DNA from: Pseudoneurospora amorphoporcata
Taxonomy: Eukaryota; Ascomycota; Sordariomycetes; Sordariales; Sordariaceae
Reading direction: 5' to 3'
DNA length: 64,000 bases
Assembly: GCA_033297205.1 (NCBI GenBank)
Contig: MU859073.1
Span: 186,001 to 250,000 of the forward strand
The notes below the pieces were generated by a model. The model worked only from the letters and a program-made list of their open reading frames with translations, did not search any database and was not told the origin of the DNA. Below are positions 32,119-42,362 of the stretch, piece by piece. Position 1 is the stretch's first letter. Each line of letters begins with the position of its first letter. The position numbers were made by a program, and so were the translations under genes.

Positions 32119-33024
32119 TCACAGTTTGCTGGGCATCCTCGTGGCACCGTCCAGCCGAATCACTACACCGTTCAACATGACATTTTCGATCGCCTGCCTG
32201 GCCAGGGAAGCAAACTCCTCTGGCTGACCCGCCCGCGAAGGGAACTCCATAGCCTTCTTCAACCCCGTCCTCACCTTGTCGCTCATCATGGCCGTCATGG
32301 CCGAGTCGAACATGCTCGGGGCAATGGTGACGACTCTGATTCCGAAACGGGACAGATCGCGAGCCATGGGTAGCGTCATGGCCGCAACAGCGCCCTTGCT
32401 GGCGGCATAAGAGACCTGGCCCATTTGACCATCAAAGGCAGCCGAGCTGGCAACCATAATAATAACACCGTGCTCGCCGTCGGGACCATGGGCGGGTGAA
32501 GAAGCGAGCGCAGGGAGGAATTGGCGAATAAGATCGAGGACACCGCGGAGGTTGATGGAGAGGACAAAGTCAATGGACGACAGGGAGAGAGGGTTCAGGG
32601 ACTTGTCGAGCATCTGGCGAGTATTAGTCTCAATCTTGGGTGAACACGTCATGGACCTGGAAATACTTACCAAACCCGGACTTCCAACTCCGGCAGCGGG
32701 GATGATTCCACCGAGAGGCTTCTTAGTCTCCTTGACCCATTCCAGGGTCGACTTGACAACGGACGCAATGCTTTCGGTGTCCGTCACGTCGCACTGGAAG
32801 AAGCGGATGGAAGATCCAAGTTCCTTGACCAGGGCAGCTCCGGTTTCCTCATTCATGTCAAGGACGGCAGCATTACCGCCGGATTTGACCATGTCCCGAA
32901 CGCAGGCACGGCCGAGGCCAGAAGCACTGGATGTCGTTGTCAGTCAAAAGAACCCTGAGAATGTCATGTCATCGCTTTAAACGTACCCGCCCGAGACGAC
33001 AAATGTCCTTCCGTCAATGATCAT
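32119..33024 (-). CDS. 17beta-HSD10/3-hydroxyacyl-CoA dehydrogenase type-2-like SDR
   Basis: Three exons: 33024-32987, 32926-32671 and 32613-32119, 262 residues. The start MIIDGRTFVVSGGASGLG carries the SDR cofactor motif (GGASGLG), split by intron 1. Further family features are LDMNEETG (NAD-type Asp after strand 2), FQCDVTD, IPAAGVGSP, MVASSAAFDG (catalytic Ser) and SYAASKG (Tyr167, Lys171). The end RLDGATRMP is characteristic of HSD17B10/scully proteins, which oxidise short and branched 3-hydroxyacyl-CoA in mitochondria in isoleucine and fatty acid breakdown. The second intron (57 nt) has no in-frame stop, so its retention would insert 19 residues; family spacing argues that it is spliced. 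No targeting peptide is evident beyond the N-terminal strand, as in animal HSD10. Confidence 0.92.
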
Positions 33025-34021
33025 TTTGCACGTCTATTATCAACTCAACGCTTTTTGGGAAAGAAATAGTTCAAGTTACATGTCCAGCAAGAAAAGTCAT
33101 GTTAACAAGACAAGAGGACCCCGACTCAAACGGACGGACAGTGGATGTCGGAAATCAGGATCCTCCCGTCCCCCGCGGCTTTGACAGCCCAGCCAGACCT
33201 GGAGTGCCTCGGCACGCTACAGGCGGTTCATGTCAGTGCTTTTTCAGGGACGGGACCCTGGCCAAGCGGGTGCCAAACCGCACCCCACCGTCCTAGGTAG
33301 GGTCTCGAGGGCTCGGTGGCCTGTGCGTTGGGCGAAATCCACCACAGCGGCAATACCTGAAGCAAGAGCATAGCAACAGCGCATCACCCGAGCGATTCAT
33401 GGCAAATTGTTGGCTGCAACCAAAGGATTGTGTGACGTTGGGTCCATTCAATCTTGCAGCCTGTCCCGAGAAAGCAACCCTCATATCTTATTCATCCTAC
33501 AGACCGACTTTTCGAAATTGTTGAATGCTCTTCACCCTGAAGAATTCAGCTGTCGCCTTCCTTAATAAAGAGCGAGTCCCTTGCTGCCGCGATAAGCGTT
33601 TCCCAGACGTTGTGGAACTTCGTTTCTCGCCAGCCCCCAGCGGCCGAACCGGGTGACAGCATTATCCATGAATTAACGAGACACGAACAATTCCACCTAC
33701 AAACCCAGATAGATACCCACAAACTTCACCATCTACGGCAAAATATGCGCGCCGCTCGAGTGCAAATTGCCCGACATATTCCTCGCATTTGAGAATCCAA
33801 AGAAAACAAATACGCCAAGTCCGACCGACCACGTGAACGCTTCGGAAAACGACAAAGCTCAAATTCGTCATCGGAGATAGCAGCTCGATAGCATATCTCG
33901 CCGCAAGAATCGACCGGGACTCGACCCAAGCTTTGTCGACAGCCACAAAGCGTCCGCCGCCAGCAAATCGAGAGAATCAACAAGCCATATTCCCCACTAC
34001 ACATCGATCCATCCATTCACC
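33025..34021. other. divergent promoter region (SDR / Rab4)
   Basis: About 1 kb between two starts. The 400 bases before 34022 are pyrimidine- and CGA-rich and probably the Rab leader. No gene seen. Confidence 0.5.
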
Positions 34022-35256
34022 ATGACAAGACCTAGGCGGTCATCCGCTACGAGCGAGGAGAGCGCGGGGACAGGGAGAGAGCAGGTAATTTGCCCGAAAA
34101 TGAATGGGATCGCGTTGGCAGTTCTATTCTAACGGGAATTCTTGGTACAGGAACTGGGGAGCATGTACGATTACCTCGCAAAGATCATCCTCCTAGGGCC
34201 AAGCGGGTCAGGAAAGTAAGCATCCCTAACCCAATTCCTCACAACCCCGAGCCCTCTCTAACCTTTCAACCTTCCAGATCCTGCCTCCTCCATCGCTTCG
34301 TAAAAAGCGAATGGCGCGTCCTCTCCTCACAAACCATCGGCGTCGAATTCGCCTCCAAAATCATAAAAGTCGGCACCGGCGCCCGCCGAAAGCGCATCAA
34401 GCTACAACTCTGGGACACTGCCGGAACCGAACGCTTCCGCTCCGTCTCACGCTCCTACTACCGCGGCGCCGCCGGCGCCGTGCTCTGCTACGACATCACA
34501 TCCCACAACAGCTTCTCCAACCTCCAGCCCTTTCTAAACGACGCCCGCGCCCTGGCCTCGCCGAACCTGAGCCTACTCCTAGTGGGGAACAAACTCGACC
34601 TAGCCTCCGGGGGCGGCGGCCAGCCCGGCGGCGACGAGGAGGACCTGCTCGGCCCGCTACCGCCACCAACACCAAGCAGCATCAGTGCGCATAGCATTCC
34701 GTACACGATTAGTAGTGTGCATACGGGTGGGAGCGCGAGCGTCAGCATGGCCGGGACGCCGTTGCAAGCGGGGAGTTACGCTTCGTCTACTGCATCCACG
34801 ATCCGCCCGGGAGATAGTACGGGGACGAGTTATGGGTATGGGCTGGGATCACAATTACGAGCTACGGTGGCGCCGGATGGACGAGAGGTATCGGCGGTGG
34901 AGGCGAGTCGGTGGGCAAGCACGGTCAACGTACCGGTGACGATGGAGGTCAGCGCCTTCAGCGGCGAGGGTGTTGATGAGGTGTTTGGGAGACTGGCGAG
35001 GATGATCTTGACCAAGATTGAGTTGGGCGAGATTGACCCAGATGATCCGATGAGCGGGATTCAGTATGGTGATTACGGAGGTGGGTGGAGTGGAGGTGCG
35101 AGTGATGGAGCGAGTATCAAAAGCTCTATGACCGGGGACGAACAGGGAACACGGAATCGGAGGCGCAAGCCAAGGCGGGGAGTCCAGGGGTTGAGAGAGT
35201 GGGAGGAAGTATTCACGCTCACCAGTGGCAGGAGGAGGAACAATAGGTGTTGTTAA
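34022..35256 (+). CDS. ypt4: Rab4-like small GTPase with long internal insertion
   Basis: Three exons: 34022-34084, 34151-34215 and 34278-35256, 368 residues. It is far longer than a usual Rab (about 210). GTPase motifs are GPSGSGKS (37-44, P-loop), TIGVEF (switch I), WDTAGTERFRS (88-98) and NKLD (147-150). The G5 motif ETSA-like VSAFSG is at 267-272, so about 118 residues separate G4 from G5, compared with about 28 in ordinary Rabs. The extra part is Gly/Ser/Pro/Thr-rich. A second extension precedes the C-terminal NNRCC, a dual-Cys geranylgeranylation signal. The core is closest to Rab4/Ypt4, which acts in early endosome recycling. The P-loop reads Pro-Ser after the first Gly, and switch II starts GTE rather than GQE, so the usual catalytic Gln is Thr; reduced hydrolysis is possible. 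Confidence 0.85.
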
Positions 35257-36008
35257 GACTGCATGGGACGCTGCTTTGGGCCGTTGCTTTTCTGGGAGAA
35301 GGCGTTTTCTTTTCTGCCTTACCTATGATACCAGGTGTGTCTTGTTTTCTTTTTTTTCTTTTTTTTTTTTTTTGCTGGTGTGAGCAAATGACACATCCCT
35401 CGTTTGGAAGACGAAAGGGGGGGAGGGGGTCATGTTGATAGATATGGACTTTTTGAAGGGTTGTTTAGAACTGGCGTCGGCGGAGCGGTTTCTTGGGGCC
35501 TTTGTTTTGCATAGCCTACCATGTATTTGACTTGAGAATTATGGCATCAGTTGTATCTCCATTTTTTGGCGTTTACTAGGTAGACTTTGATATTTGTACA
35601 AAGATTCTTACACCTCTCTTCTCTAGACTTACCATGTAAGGAGAAAGTTGAGCACTTGATAACAGATCTTGTTTCACGGGAGTGCGCCCATCCGCCTCAA
35701 CTGGTCCGGGAACGGACGAAACATAACTTTCGGTCTCCAATCTCATACAGCACGATATCCGCACCTGTGATATCGCGTCTAATGCCGTGCAAATTCCCAC
35801 GAGGCTCGAAAGGGAAGGGAACGGCTGGGGCTGGGGCTGATAAGTCGTCGCTGAAGCTGTTAGCCGCGCTTCACAAGGTGGGGATTTTAGCCTAAAAGGG
35901 AAGCGGAAGGTCTCCCTCCGGGCCTTCAGGGGTCTTGGGGCCAAGACTCCTCGCATGTCATCAGACTTTTTGGATCTTTGGACAGTCTAGCCGTTGCTGT
36001 TGCTGGGG

Positions 36009-36089
<81 letters not shown>

Positions 36090-36731
36090 TGATTCTGAAA
36101 GATCACAGGTTATTGTGATGACCATGGCGAAGAGTTGACGATACCTTCAAAGGAGCAACTCATAATTTTTGGGTGTTGGTTGACAGCAATGTCTCAAGTT
36201 TGAAATACGACGGTACAGAAACACGCTGTTAAACTTATTGTTAGACAAGACGAAGCGGCAGCCGCGTTGCACCACTGTGCCTGCATCGATAGAGGGATGG
36301 ACGGATACGTAACCGTTCGCATTCTGGGCTTACAAGCGTCATGCTTGGTGGGGTGTTCCAGGGGTACCTTACTCTTGCAGCTGCCATCGTTCCCCTCGGG
36401 ATGTCTTCCCCCGCCATCAACTTCCAGAGCGAGAGCTTCGTGGGATCATGAGGATGGGGAAATGAGGTGGAACTACCTCTACCTAACCGGTACCTTGTCC
36501 GTCTCTACCATTCGAGTGTATGGTATCTTCGATTTAAATACGGGCAGACTGCCCTTCATTCTCTGAACCAAGTGTCATCCATCCTCCTCAGCAACATCTC
36601 CCTCTGTCAGTATCTTGTCGTCTCTGTCTCTGTCTCTGGAAGCAGGACGCGAGATTGCTTGAGACTTTTCTTCTTATACCACAAGCCACCATCGATTCCC
36701 CTCGTTTCTTCATCCACATCTCTTCCGCACC
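35257..36731. other. 1.5-kb intergenic region with long T tract
   Basis: 3' flank of Rab4 and promoter of beta-mannosidase. It contains the homopolymer listed separately and a near-palindrome TTTTAGCCTAAAA at 35885-35897 that includes GGCTAAAA on the reverse strand. No gene is supported. Confidence 0.5.
36011..36087. repeat. 77-bp T homopolymer
   Basis: Seventy-seven consecutive T in the promoter region about 650 bases before the beta-mannosidase ATG. Confidence 0.97.
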
Positions 36732-39367
36732 ATGTCTCCCCGCTCCGTGATCCCCATCGACCAGACCTGGGAGTTCAGACAGGCCGACAAGGAGCACAGC
36801 AAGTTCCTCCCCGTCGCCCAGTTCCCTACCAATGTCCACCTAGACCTCCTCCACCACGGTCTGATCCCCGACCCCTTCATCGGCAAGAACGAGCTTGACG
36901 TTCAGTGGATCGGCGAGGCCCAATGGACCTACAAGACCACCTTCAAGGGTGCCCGCGTCCCCGAAAATGGCAAGGCCGTCCTGGCCTTTGACGGGCTTGA
37001 CACCTTTGCCACTGTCAAGCTCAACGGCAGCACTATCCTCGAGACGGACAACATGTTCATCCCTGAGCGTGTCGACGTCACCTCTTTGCTGAAGGAGGAG
37101 GACAACGAGCTTGTCATTGACTTTGACAGCGCTTACCTTAGGGGGTGGAAGCTAGTTGAGAAGTATCCTGATCACAAGTGGGGATGCTGGAACGGCGATA
37201 ATTCGAGATTGGCTGTGAGGAAAGCGCAGTATCACTGGGTGAGTTTCTCTCGCCCCACAAGTTCCTTGTCCCAGAACGCTTTATACTGACTTGTTGCGTA
37301 TAGGGGTGGGATTGGGGCCCGACTCTCCTTACCTGCGGCCCCTGGAGGCCGATCAATCTCGAGATCTTCGAGAGCAGACTGGCAGATCTAAATGTTGAGT
37401 CGACCGTTTCGGAGAACCTCAAGTCTGCCGATATCAAGGTTACCGCTGAGGTTGAAGGCAAGGCAGACAAGGTGCGGTTCGATATTTCTCTTGACGGCAA
37501 GCAAGTTGCCTCGGAAACTGTCCAAGCCAGCTCGGGCAAGGCCACGGCCTCTTTCAACCTCGAGAACCCTTCGCTCTGGTACCCCATTCGATATGGCAAG
37601 CAGCCTCTTTACCAAGTCAAGGCTACTCTCATCGCCGGTGACAGCGAGGAAGACGAGATGGGGAAGAGAATCGGCTTGCGCCGGGCCGAGCTCATCCAGC
37701 GCCCACTCAAAGACCAGCCCGGCAAGAGTTTCTTCTTCCAAGTCAACAACATTCCCCTCTACTGCGGCGGCAGCGACTGGATTCCCGCCGACAACTTCAT
37801 CCCGCGCATCAGCAAAGAGAGATACTACGACTGGATTAAGCTCGTGGCCGACGGCAACCAGTTCATGATCCGCGTCTGGGGCGGCGGCATCTACGAAGAG
37901 CAAGCCTTCTACGACGCCTGCGACGAGCTCGGCGTTCTCGTCTGGCAGGATTTCATGTTCGGGTGCGGCAACTACCCGGCCTGGCCCGAACTGCTCGAGT
38001 CCATCCAGCGCGAAGCCTACGAGAACGTCAAGCTCCTGCGCCACCACCCTTCCATCGTCATCTGGGCCGGCAACAACGAAGACTACCAGTACCAGGAAAG
38101 CGCCAGCCTGACGTACAAGTACGAGGACAAGGACGCCGACAATTGGCTCCAGACCGATTTCCCCGCCCGCTACATCTACGAGAAGATCCTGCCCGACGTC
38201 TGCTCCGAGCTGATCCCCTCTACTTACTACCACCCCGGCTCTCCCTGGGGCGACGGCGTCGACACGCACGACCCCACCGTGGGCGACATCCACCAGTGGA
38301 ATGTGTGGCACGGCACGCAAGAAAAATGGCAAAATTTCGACAAGCTCGGCGGCCGCTTCGTCTCCGAGTTCGGCATGCAAGCGTTTCCCAACGTCAAGAC
38401 CATCGACGCCTACCTCCCCCTGGGCAAGAACGACCCGGATCGGTACCCGCAATCCTCCACCGTAGACTTCCACAACAAAGCGGACGGACACGAGCGACGC
38501 ATCGCTTTGTATCTCGTCGAAAACATGCGCTACGGCCCCGACCCCCTGGAGCAGTTCGTCTACGCCACCCAGCTCATGCAGGGCGAGTGTCTGGCGAGCG
38601 CCTACCGGCTCTGGAAGCGCCAATGGAAGGGCCCCGGAAGGGAGTACTGCGGTGGTGCGTTGGTGTGGCAGATCAACGACTGCTGGCCGGTGACCTCGTG
38701 GAGTATTGCCGATTACTATCTTCGCCCAAAAATGGCGTATTTCACGGTCAAGAGGGAGATGGCGCCCGTGAGCATCGGTATCACGCGGACGGAGCACCGC
38801 CACCCCAAGGACAGATACACCCGCGTCAACGTGGATGTGAGCACCAAGGTCGAGGTGTGGGGAAGTAACTTGACCCTTGAGGATCTCGAAGTTGATTGTC
38901 TCGTCAGGGCGTGGGACGTCGAGACGGGCGAGCAGACGTTCAACGAGATTGTTGCTAGCAAGATCACCCTGCCGGAGAACAGGTCGACGGAGATGGACGC
39001 CAGGGAGGTGCCCGTCATTGCTGGCGGCGGGAAGGATCAGGACAAGCGCACGGTCGTGGCGGCGTATCTGATTGATCGTCGGGATGGCAAGCAGATTGCC
39101 AGGTACGTGAACTGGCCCGAGCCGCTCAAGTATCTGCATCTGCAGAAGCCGAAGGAGCTCAAGGTGGTGCTGTCGGAGGATGGCACGGCGGTGGAGATCA
39201 GCGCCGAGGTGCCGATCAAGGGTTTGGTGGTGGAGACTCCGGAGGATGATGAGGTGGTGTTTGAGGATAACTTGGTGGATATTGTGCCGAATGAGATGGT
39301 GAGGATTGGAGTCAAGGGGGCGACCAAAGAGACGAAGCTTGAGGCTAGGTATCTGGGGATGTTGTAA
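36732..39367 (+). CDS. mndB: Beta-mannosidase, GH2 (intracellular, clade B)
   Basis: Removes terminal beta-mannose from manno-oligosaccharides in mannan degradation. Two exons, 36732-37238 and 37304-39367, 856 residues. There is no signal peptide (MSPRSVIPIDQTWEF), fitting the cytoplasmic clade B enzymes rather than secreted clade A. GH2 features: the jelly-roll start (AQWTYKTTFKG, LAFDGLDTFATVKLNG), KWGCWNGDNSR, WDWGPTL at the intron joint, then the TIM barrel with GGSDWIPADN, RVWGGGIYE, WQDFMFGCG, the acid/base motif AGNNED (Glu428) and the nucleophile SEFGMQ (Glu524). WQINDCWPVTSW is also present. It is convergent with xylitol dehydrogenase; the two stops are 285 bases apart. Such genes are usually induced by cellulose or mannan in relatives (known for the group, not shown here). 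Confidence 0.95.
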
Positions 39368-39651
39368 ATGGGATATATAGAGGGGAAAGGGGGGAACTGG
39401 CAAGATAGCAAAAGGAGGAGGATGATGATACCTTGAATTTTGCATCATTTCATGGTTTACAAAGAGGAAAAGTAGAATTTGATGTCAATCAAATAGACTT
39501 TGTGCTTTCAGCATATATATGCCTATATGCGCCTATATGTGTGTATCCAAGAATGACCCAAACCCAAACGCCGTCGCCAAAACCATACCCGAAATCACAA
39601 CACACTATTTTCCTTTCTTTTATTTTCTTGTCTTCACAGCCGCCTCAGCAC

Positions 39652-40864
39652 TTAGCAGCAGCCAGAGCCACCGTTGGCCTTGGCCGCCTCGAGCTTCTTC
39701 TCATCAACCGTGGTATCAAGACCACCCTCGATCTTTTCGTTAGGGCCAGCAATCAGGATCTTGATAACCTCACCCTCCTTAACCTTCTTGAACGCCTCCT
39801 CGGCATCCTTGAAGGCCACAACGCCGTTGACGAGCTTCTTGACGTCAATCTTGCCCTGCTCAACAAGCTGAATGGCAAGCTTGTAGTCACCGGAGCCGTA
39901 GCGGAACGAGCCCGAGGCGGTGACTTCCTTGATGCAAAGCGCCATGATGGGGAAGGTGATGTTGTCCTTGCCCATGCCGCCCTGGACGTAGTGGCCGCCC
40001 TGGCGGACGACGTGAAGGGCCGCCTGGATCGAGGGCTCGGCGCCCGAAGCGTCGATGACGGCGTCGGCACCCTCGCCGAGGTCGGCGGCGGCGATGATGT
40101 TGCGGGCGTTCTCCTCGGGGGAGACGCGCTGAGAGAGGTAGGTATGGGTGGCGGCAAACGATCTGGCGAAGTCGAGCTTGGACTGGATGATGTCAACGGA
40201 CACGACCTTGGAGGCGCCGTAGGCCTTGGCGACGGCGGCGCAGAGGAGGCCGACGGGGCCGGCGCCCATGACGACGACGGTCTGGCCGGGCTGGATCTTG
40301 GCCTGCTTGGTGATGTGGACGGCGACGGCGAGAGGCTCGATCAGGGCGCCCTCCTGGAGCGAGACGGTCCCGGGGAGCTTGTAGCAGAAGTCGGCGGGGG
40401 CGGTCCAGAAGCCGGTCAGGGTGCCGTCGTAAGGGGGGGTGGCGGCGAACTGCATGCCGGGGCAGAGGTTGTAGTGGCCGGAAAGGCACTGGGCGCAGCG
40501 GCGGCAGGGGTAGCCGGGCTCGAGGGCGACGCGGTCACCGACGGAAAGGGTCTTGACGGCATCGCCGACGGCAACGATGGTACCGGCGGACTCGTGGCCG
40601 AGAACCATGGGGTCCTTCACGACGAAGTGGCCGATGGCGCCGTGGAGCCAGTAGTGGACATCGGAGCCGCAGATGCCGGTGTAGTTGATGGCGACGAGGA
40701 CGTCATGGGGGGAGTTGATCTTGGGGACGGGCTTGTCCTGGAAGCAGACGTCGAGGGGCTTGTTGAGGACGAAGGAGAGGTTCTGTAGAAAGGGAGGGAG
40801 GTCAGTCACTGGCTTGGGGAAAATCACAAAGGGGGAGACTTACGGACTTGCCGTCGGTGGCCAT
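39652..40864 (-). CDS. xdh: Xylitol dehydrogenase (NAD-dependent, zinc MDR)
   Basis: Oxidises xylitol to D-xylulose in the fungal D-xylose and L-arabinose pathways, in the cytosol. Two exons, 40864-40844 (MATDGKS) and 40782-39652, 383 residues. Catalytic zinc ligands Cys45 (GICGSD), His70 and Glu71 (GHE) are present. The structural zinc site is intact: Cys100, Cys103, Cys106 and Cys114. The nucleotide turn GAGPVG is at 180-185, and Asp204 at the end of the following strand selects NAD over NADP. The sequence is very like Neurospora xylitol dehydrogenase from memory. The C-terminus ends GGSGCC. L-arabinitol 4-dehydrogenase is the nearest alternative, but the FQDKPVPKI start and overall match favour xylitol dehydrogenase. 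It lies tail to tail with beta-mannosidase. Confidence 0.94.
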
Positions 40865-41017
40865 TTTGAAAGTTTGCTTGGGGGGGGGAAAGGCTGGTGT
40901 TGTTGGAGGAGGTTTGACGGAAAGACAAGACTTGGAAGGAGAAGGAAGACGAAGGAGAGATGGAGGGAACAGGAACAGGTTAAATATGTCTTCTTCCATT
41001 AGTACTCGGAATCTTCT

Positions 41018-41024
41018 TTTAACC
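41018..41024 (-). promoter_or_regulatory. GGTTAAA, possible XLR-1/XlnR-type site
   Basis: Matches the GGNTAAA form reported for fungal xylanolytic regulators (XlnR/XLR-1 family), about 155 bases upstream of the XDH start and in the gene's orientation. A motif this short recurs by chance, so support is weak. Confidence 0.3.
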
Positions 41025-41352
41025 CAAGATAGGTAGCTATGGGGTCCAGACTCCAGTCATGCCTTGCTGCAAGTTGTCATGTCAGGCGGGTACGCAGGGC
41101 GGGGATTTGCTGCCCAGCAGTGGACTTGAAGGTACCTCTAGGTTGTCAAGATGCAGCAGAGCAATGCATGGAAGCACCGAGCTGTTGGAGTTGGGAGTAC
41201 CCTGTGCAGACGCCCAATTAGGAACGCCATGTCATTGAACGCAACAAACAGAAGGAAGCTTTCCCGGAGCTAGGGTGCCCTGCAGCAGAACCCCACGCTC
41301 TCCACGCAGCCGCATTCCCACAGTTCCACATCTCTCGACTTTATCCAGCCCA

Positions 41353-41359
41353 TTTAACC
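41353..41359 (-). promoter_or_regulatory. second GGTTAAA site upstream of XDH
   Basis: Same seven bases and orientation as 41018-41024, about 490 bases before the XDH start. Confidence 0.25.
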
Positions 41360-41926
41360 GTGCCAATCAGCGACGGAGCACCTGTCCGACGGTATCCGCT
41401 AGAAGGGCCGGGCATGGGCGAGACATTCTGGCTCTGGCACGGGAATTGGTATCAGGTGAAGGCAGAAACTTCTTTGGCATCTCAAAGGGATTGTTCTTTT
41501 GCTTTTAGGATGAATTAGTGGTCTTCAGAGCCGTCAGCCAGGTCATGACCGCGCATTGCGCGAGGCGAAGACGGCTGCTGTTCCGAGACGGTAGATAGCT
41601 CTGGGACATGGTGATATTGCGCACCATTGCCCAACGAGCTGGGCTGCTCCAAGATAGTAACAGTACCTTATGAATAATGGATGGGGGGCAGCGGGGATGC
41701 AGGTCCTACATAACGCGGTGCGTATGATCTGCTGTACAACCACCTTAAAGTATTGCATCGCGAAGCTTGGCGGCGTCGGACCCAGACCGGACTTATAAGG
41801 CGTTGGCGGCAGTTGATATTGCTAGCTATGGTGAATACGTCTCCTTCCATCCCATCAAGGCATGGCGGGTAGCTCGGCAAACAAAAAATAAAGATGAAGT
41901 GGAAAGTCATGCTAAAAGAAGAGAAT

Positions 41927-42034
41927 TGACAAGGGCGAGATTCGAACTCGCGCCTATTTCTAGACCAGGAAACTCGCGAGAGTAAATTCAAGTGGACCTG
42001 AACCTGGCGCCTTAGACCGCTCGGCCACCTTGCC
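41927..42034 (-). tRNA. tRNA-Leu (anticodon CAG) with 26-nt intron
   Basis: Type II tRNA on the reverse strand. The acceptor GGCAAGG pairs with CCTTGTC, discriminator A. The D arm GCC-GAGCGGTCTAA-GGC is identical to that of tRNA-Leu(AAG) at 28456. The anticodon stem CCAGG/CCTGG encloses TTCAGG, a 26-nt intron and T; the anticodon is CAG. Variable arm CTA-GAAA-TAG; T arm GCGAG-TTCGAAT-CTCGC. Confidence 0.94.
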
Positions 42035-42362
42035 ATGGATATCTGATTTTTATCGTTAAGTCAGCTTTTGAAGCGCCTGGCGGTAGCTGATGGACAAGTG
42101 GGGCTAAACGCTTTTTGGCGGGGTTCCCGTTGGAAATGCGTCACTGACGAGCGTCCGGCGCGCGTCTAGACTTCCAACCGAATATGGATGGTAAGCCAAG
42201 CATCGCGAAACGGAACATCCCGTCATCTCTTCTTTAGCATTGTAATATTTCATCGGATTGTGAGTGAAAAAGGTGAGTTGGGATTGAATGTCAACTAATG
42301 GGATCCTAACACCAGGCTACGTAGGTATACCCATTCACCATCGTTTCGATACCGACGGCCTG
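42035..42362. other. promoter and leader of the forward FPGS
   Basis: Contains an upstream in-frame ATG (42288) that would add 25 residues to the FPGS reading frame. Nothing else is recognised. Confidence 0.5.

Larger units (their letters stand above)
40865..41926. other. promoter region of xylitol dehydrogenase
   Basis: About 1 kb upstream of the XDH start, up to tRNA-Leu(CAG). Two GGNTAAA-type sites are listed separately. No gene seen. Confidence 0.5.

Noticed and set aside
20376..33024. Idea that the PRISE reductase, hydroxyacid dehydrogenase and SDR form a secondary-metabolite cluster
   Set aside because: No polyketide synthase, NRPS, terpene or P450 gene lies nearby, the genes are widely spaced and mixed with tRNA and orphan genes, and HSD10 is a housekeeping enzyme.
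37388..39448. 686-codon open frame on the reverse strand opposite beta-mannosidase
   Set aside because: It arises because the GC-rich coding strand avoids codons that read as stops in antisense. The translation (LDVGKRLHAELGDEA-like) has no family match, and the sense GH2 protein has full catalytic motifs.
39433..40788. 451-codon forward frame opposite xylitol dehydrogenase
   Set aside because: Gly/Asp/Val-rich antisense shadow; the dehydrogenase has complete zinc and NAD sites.
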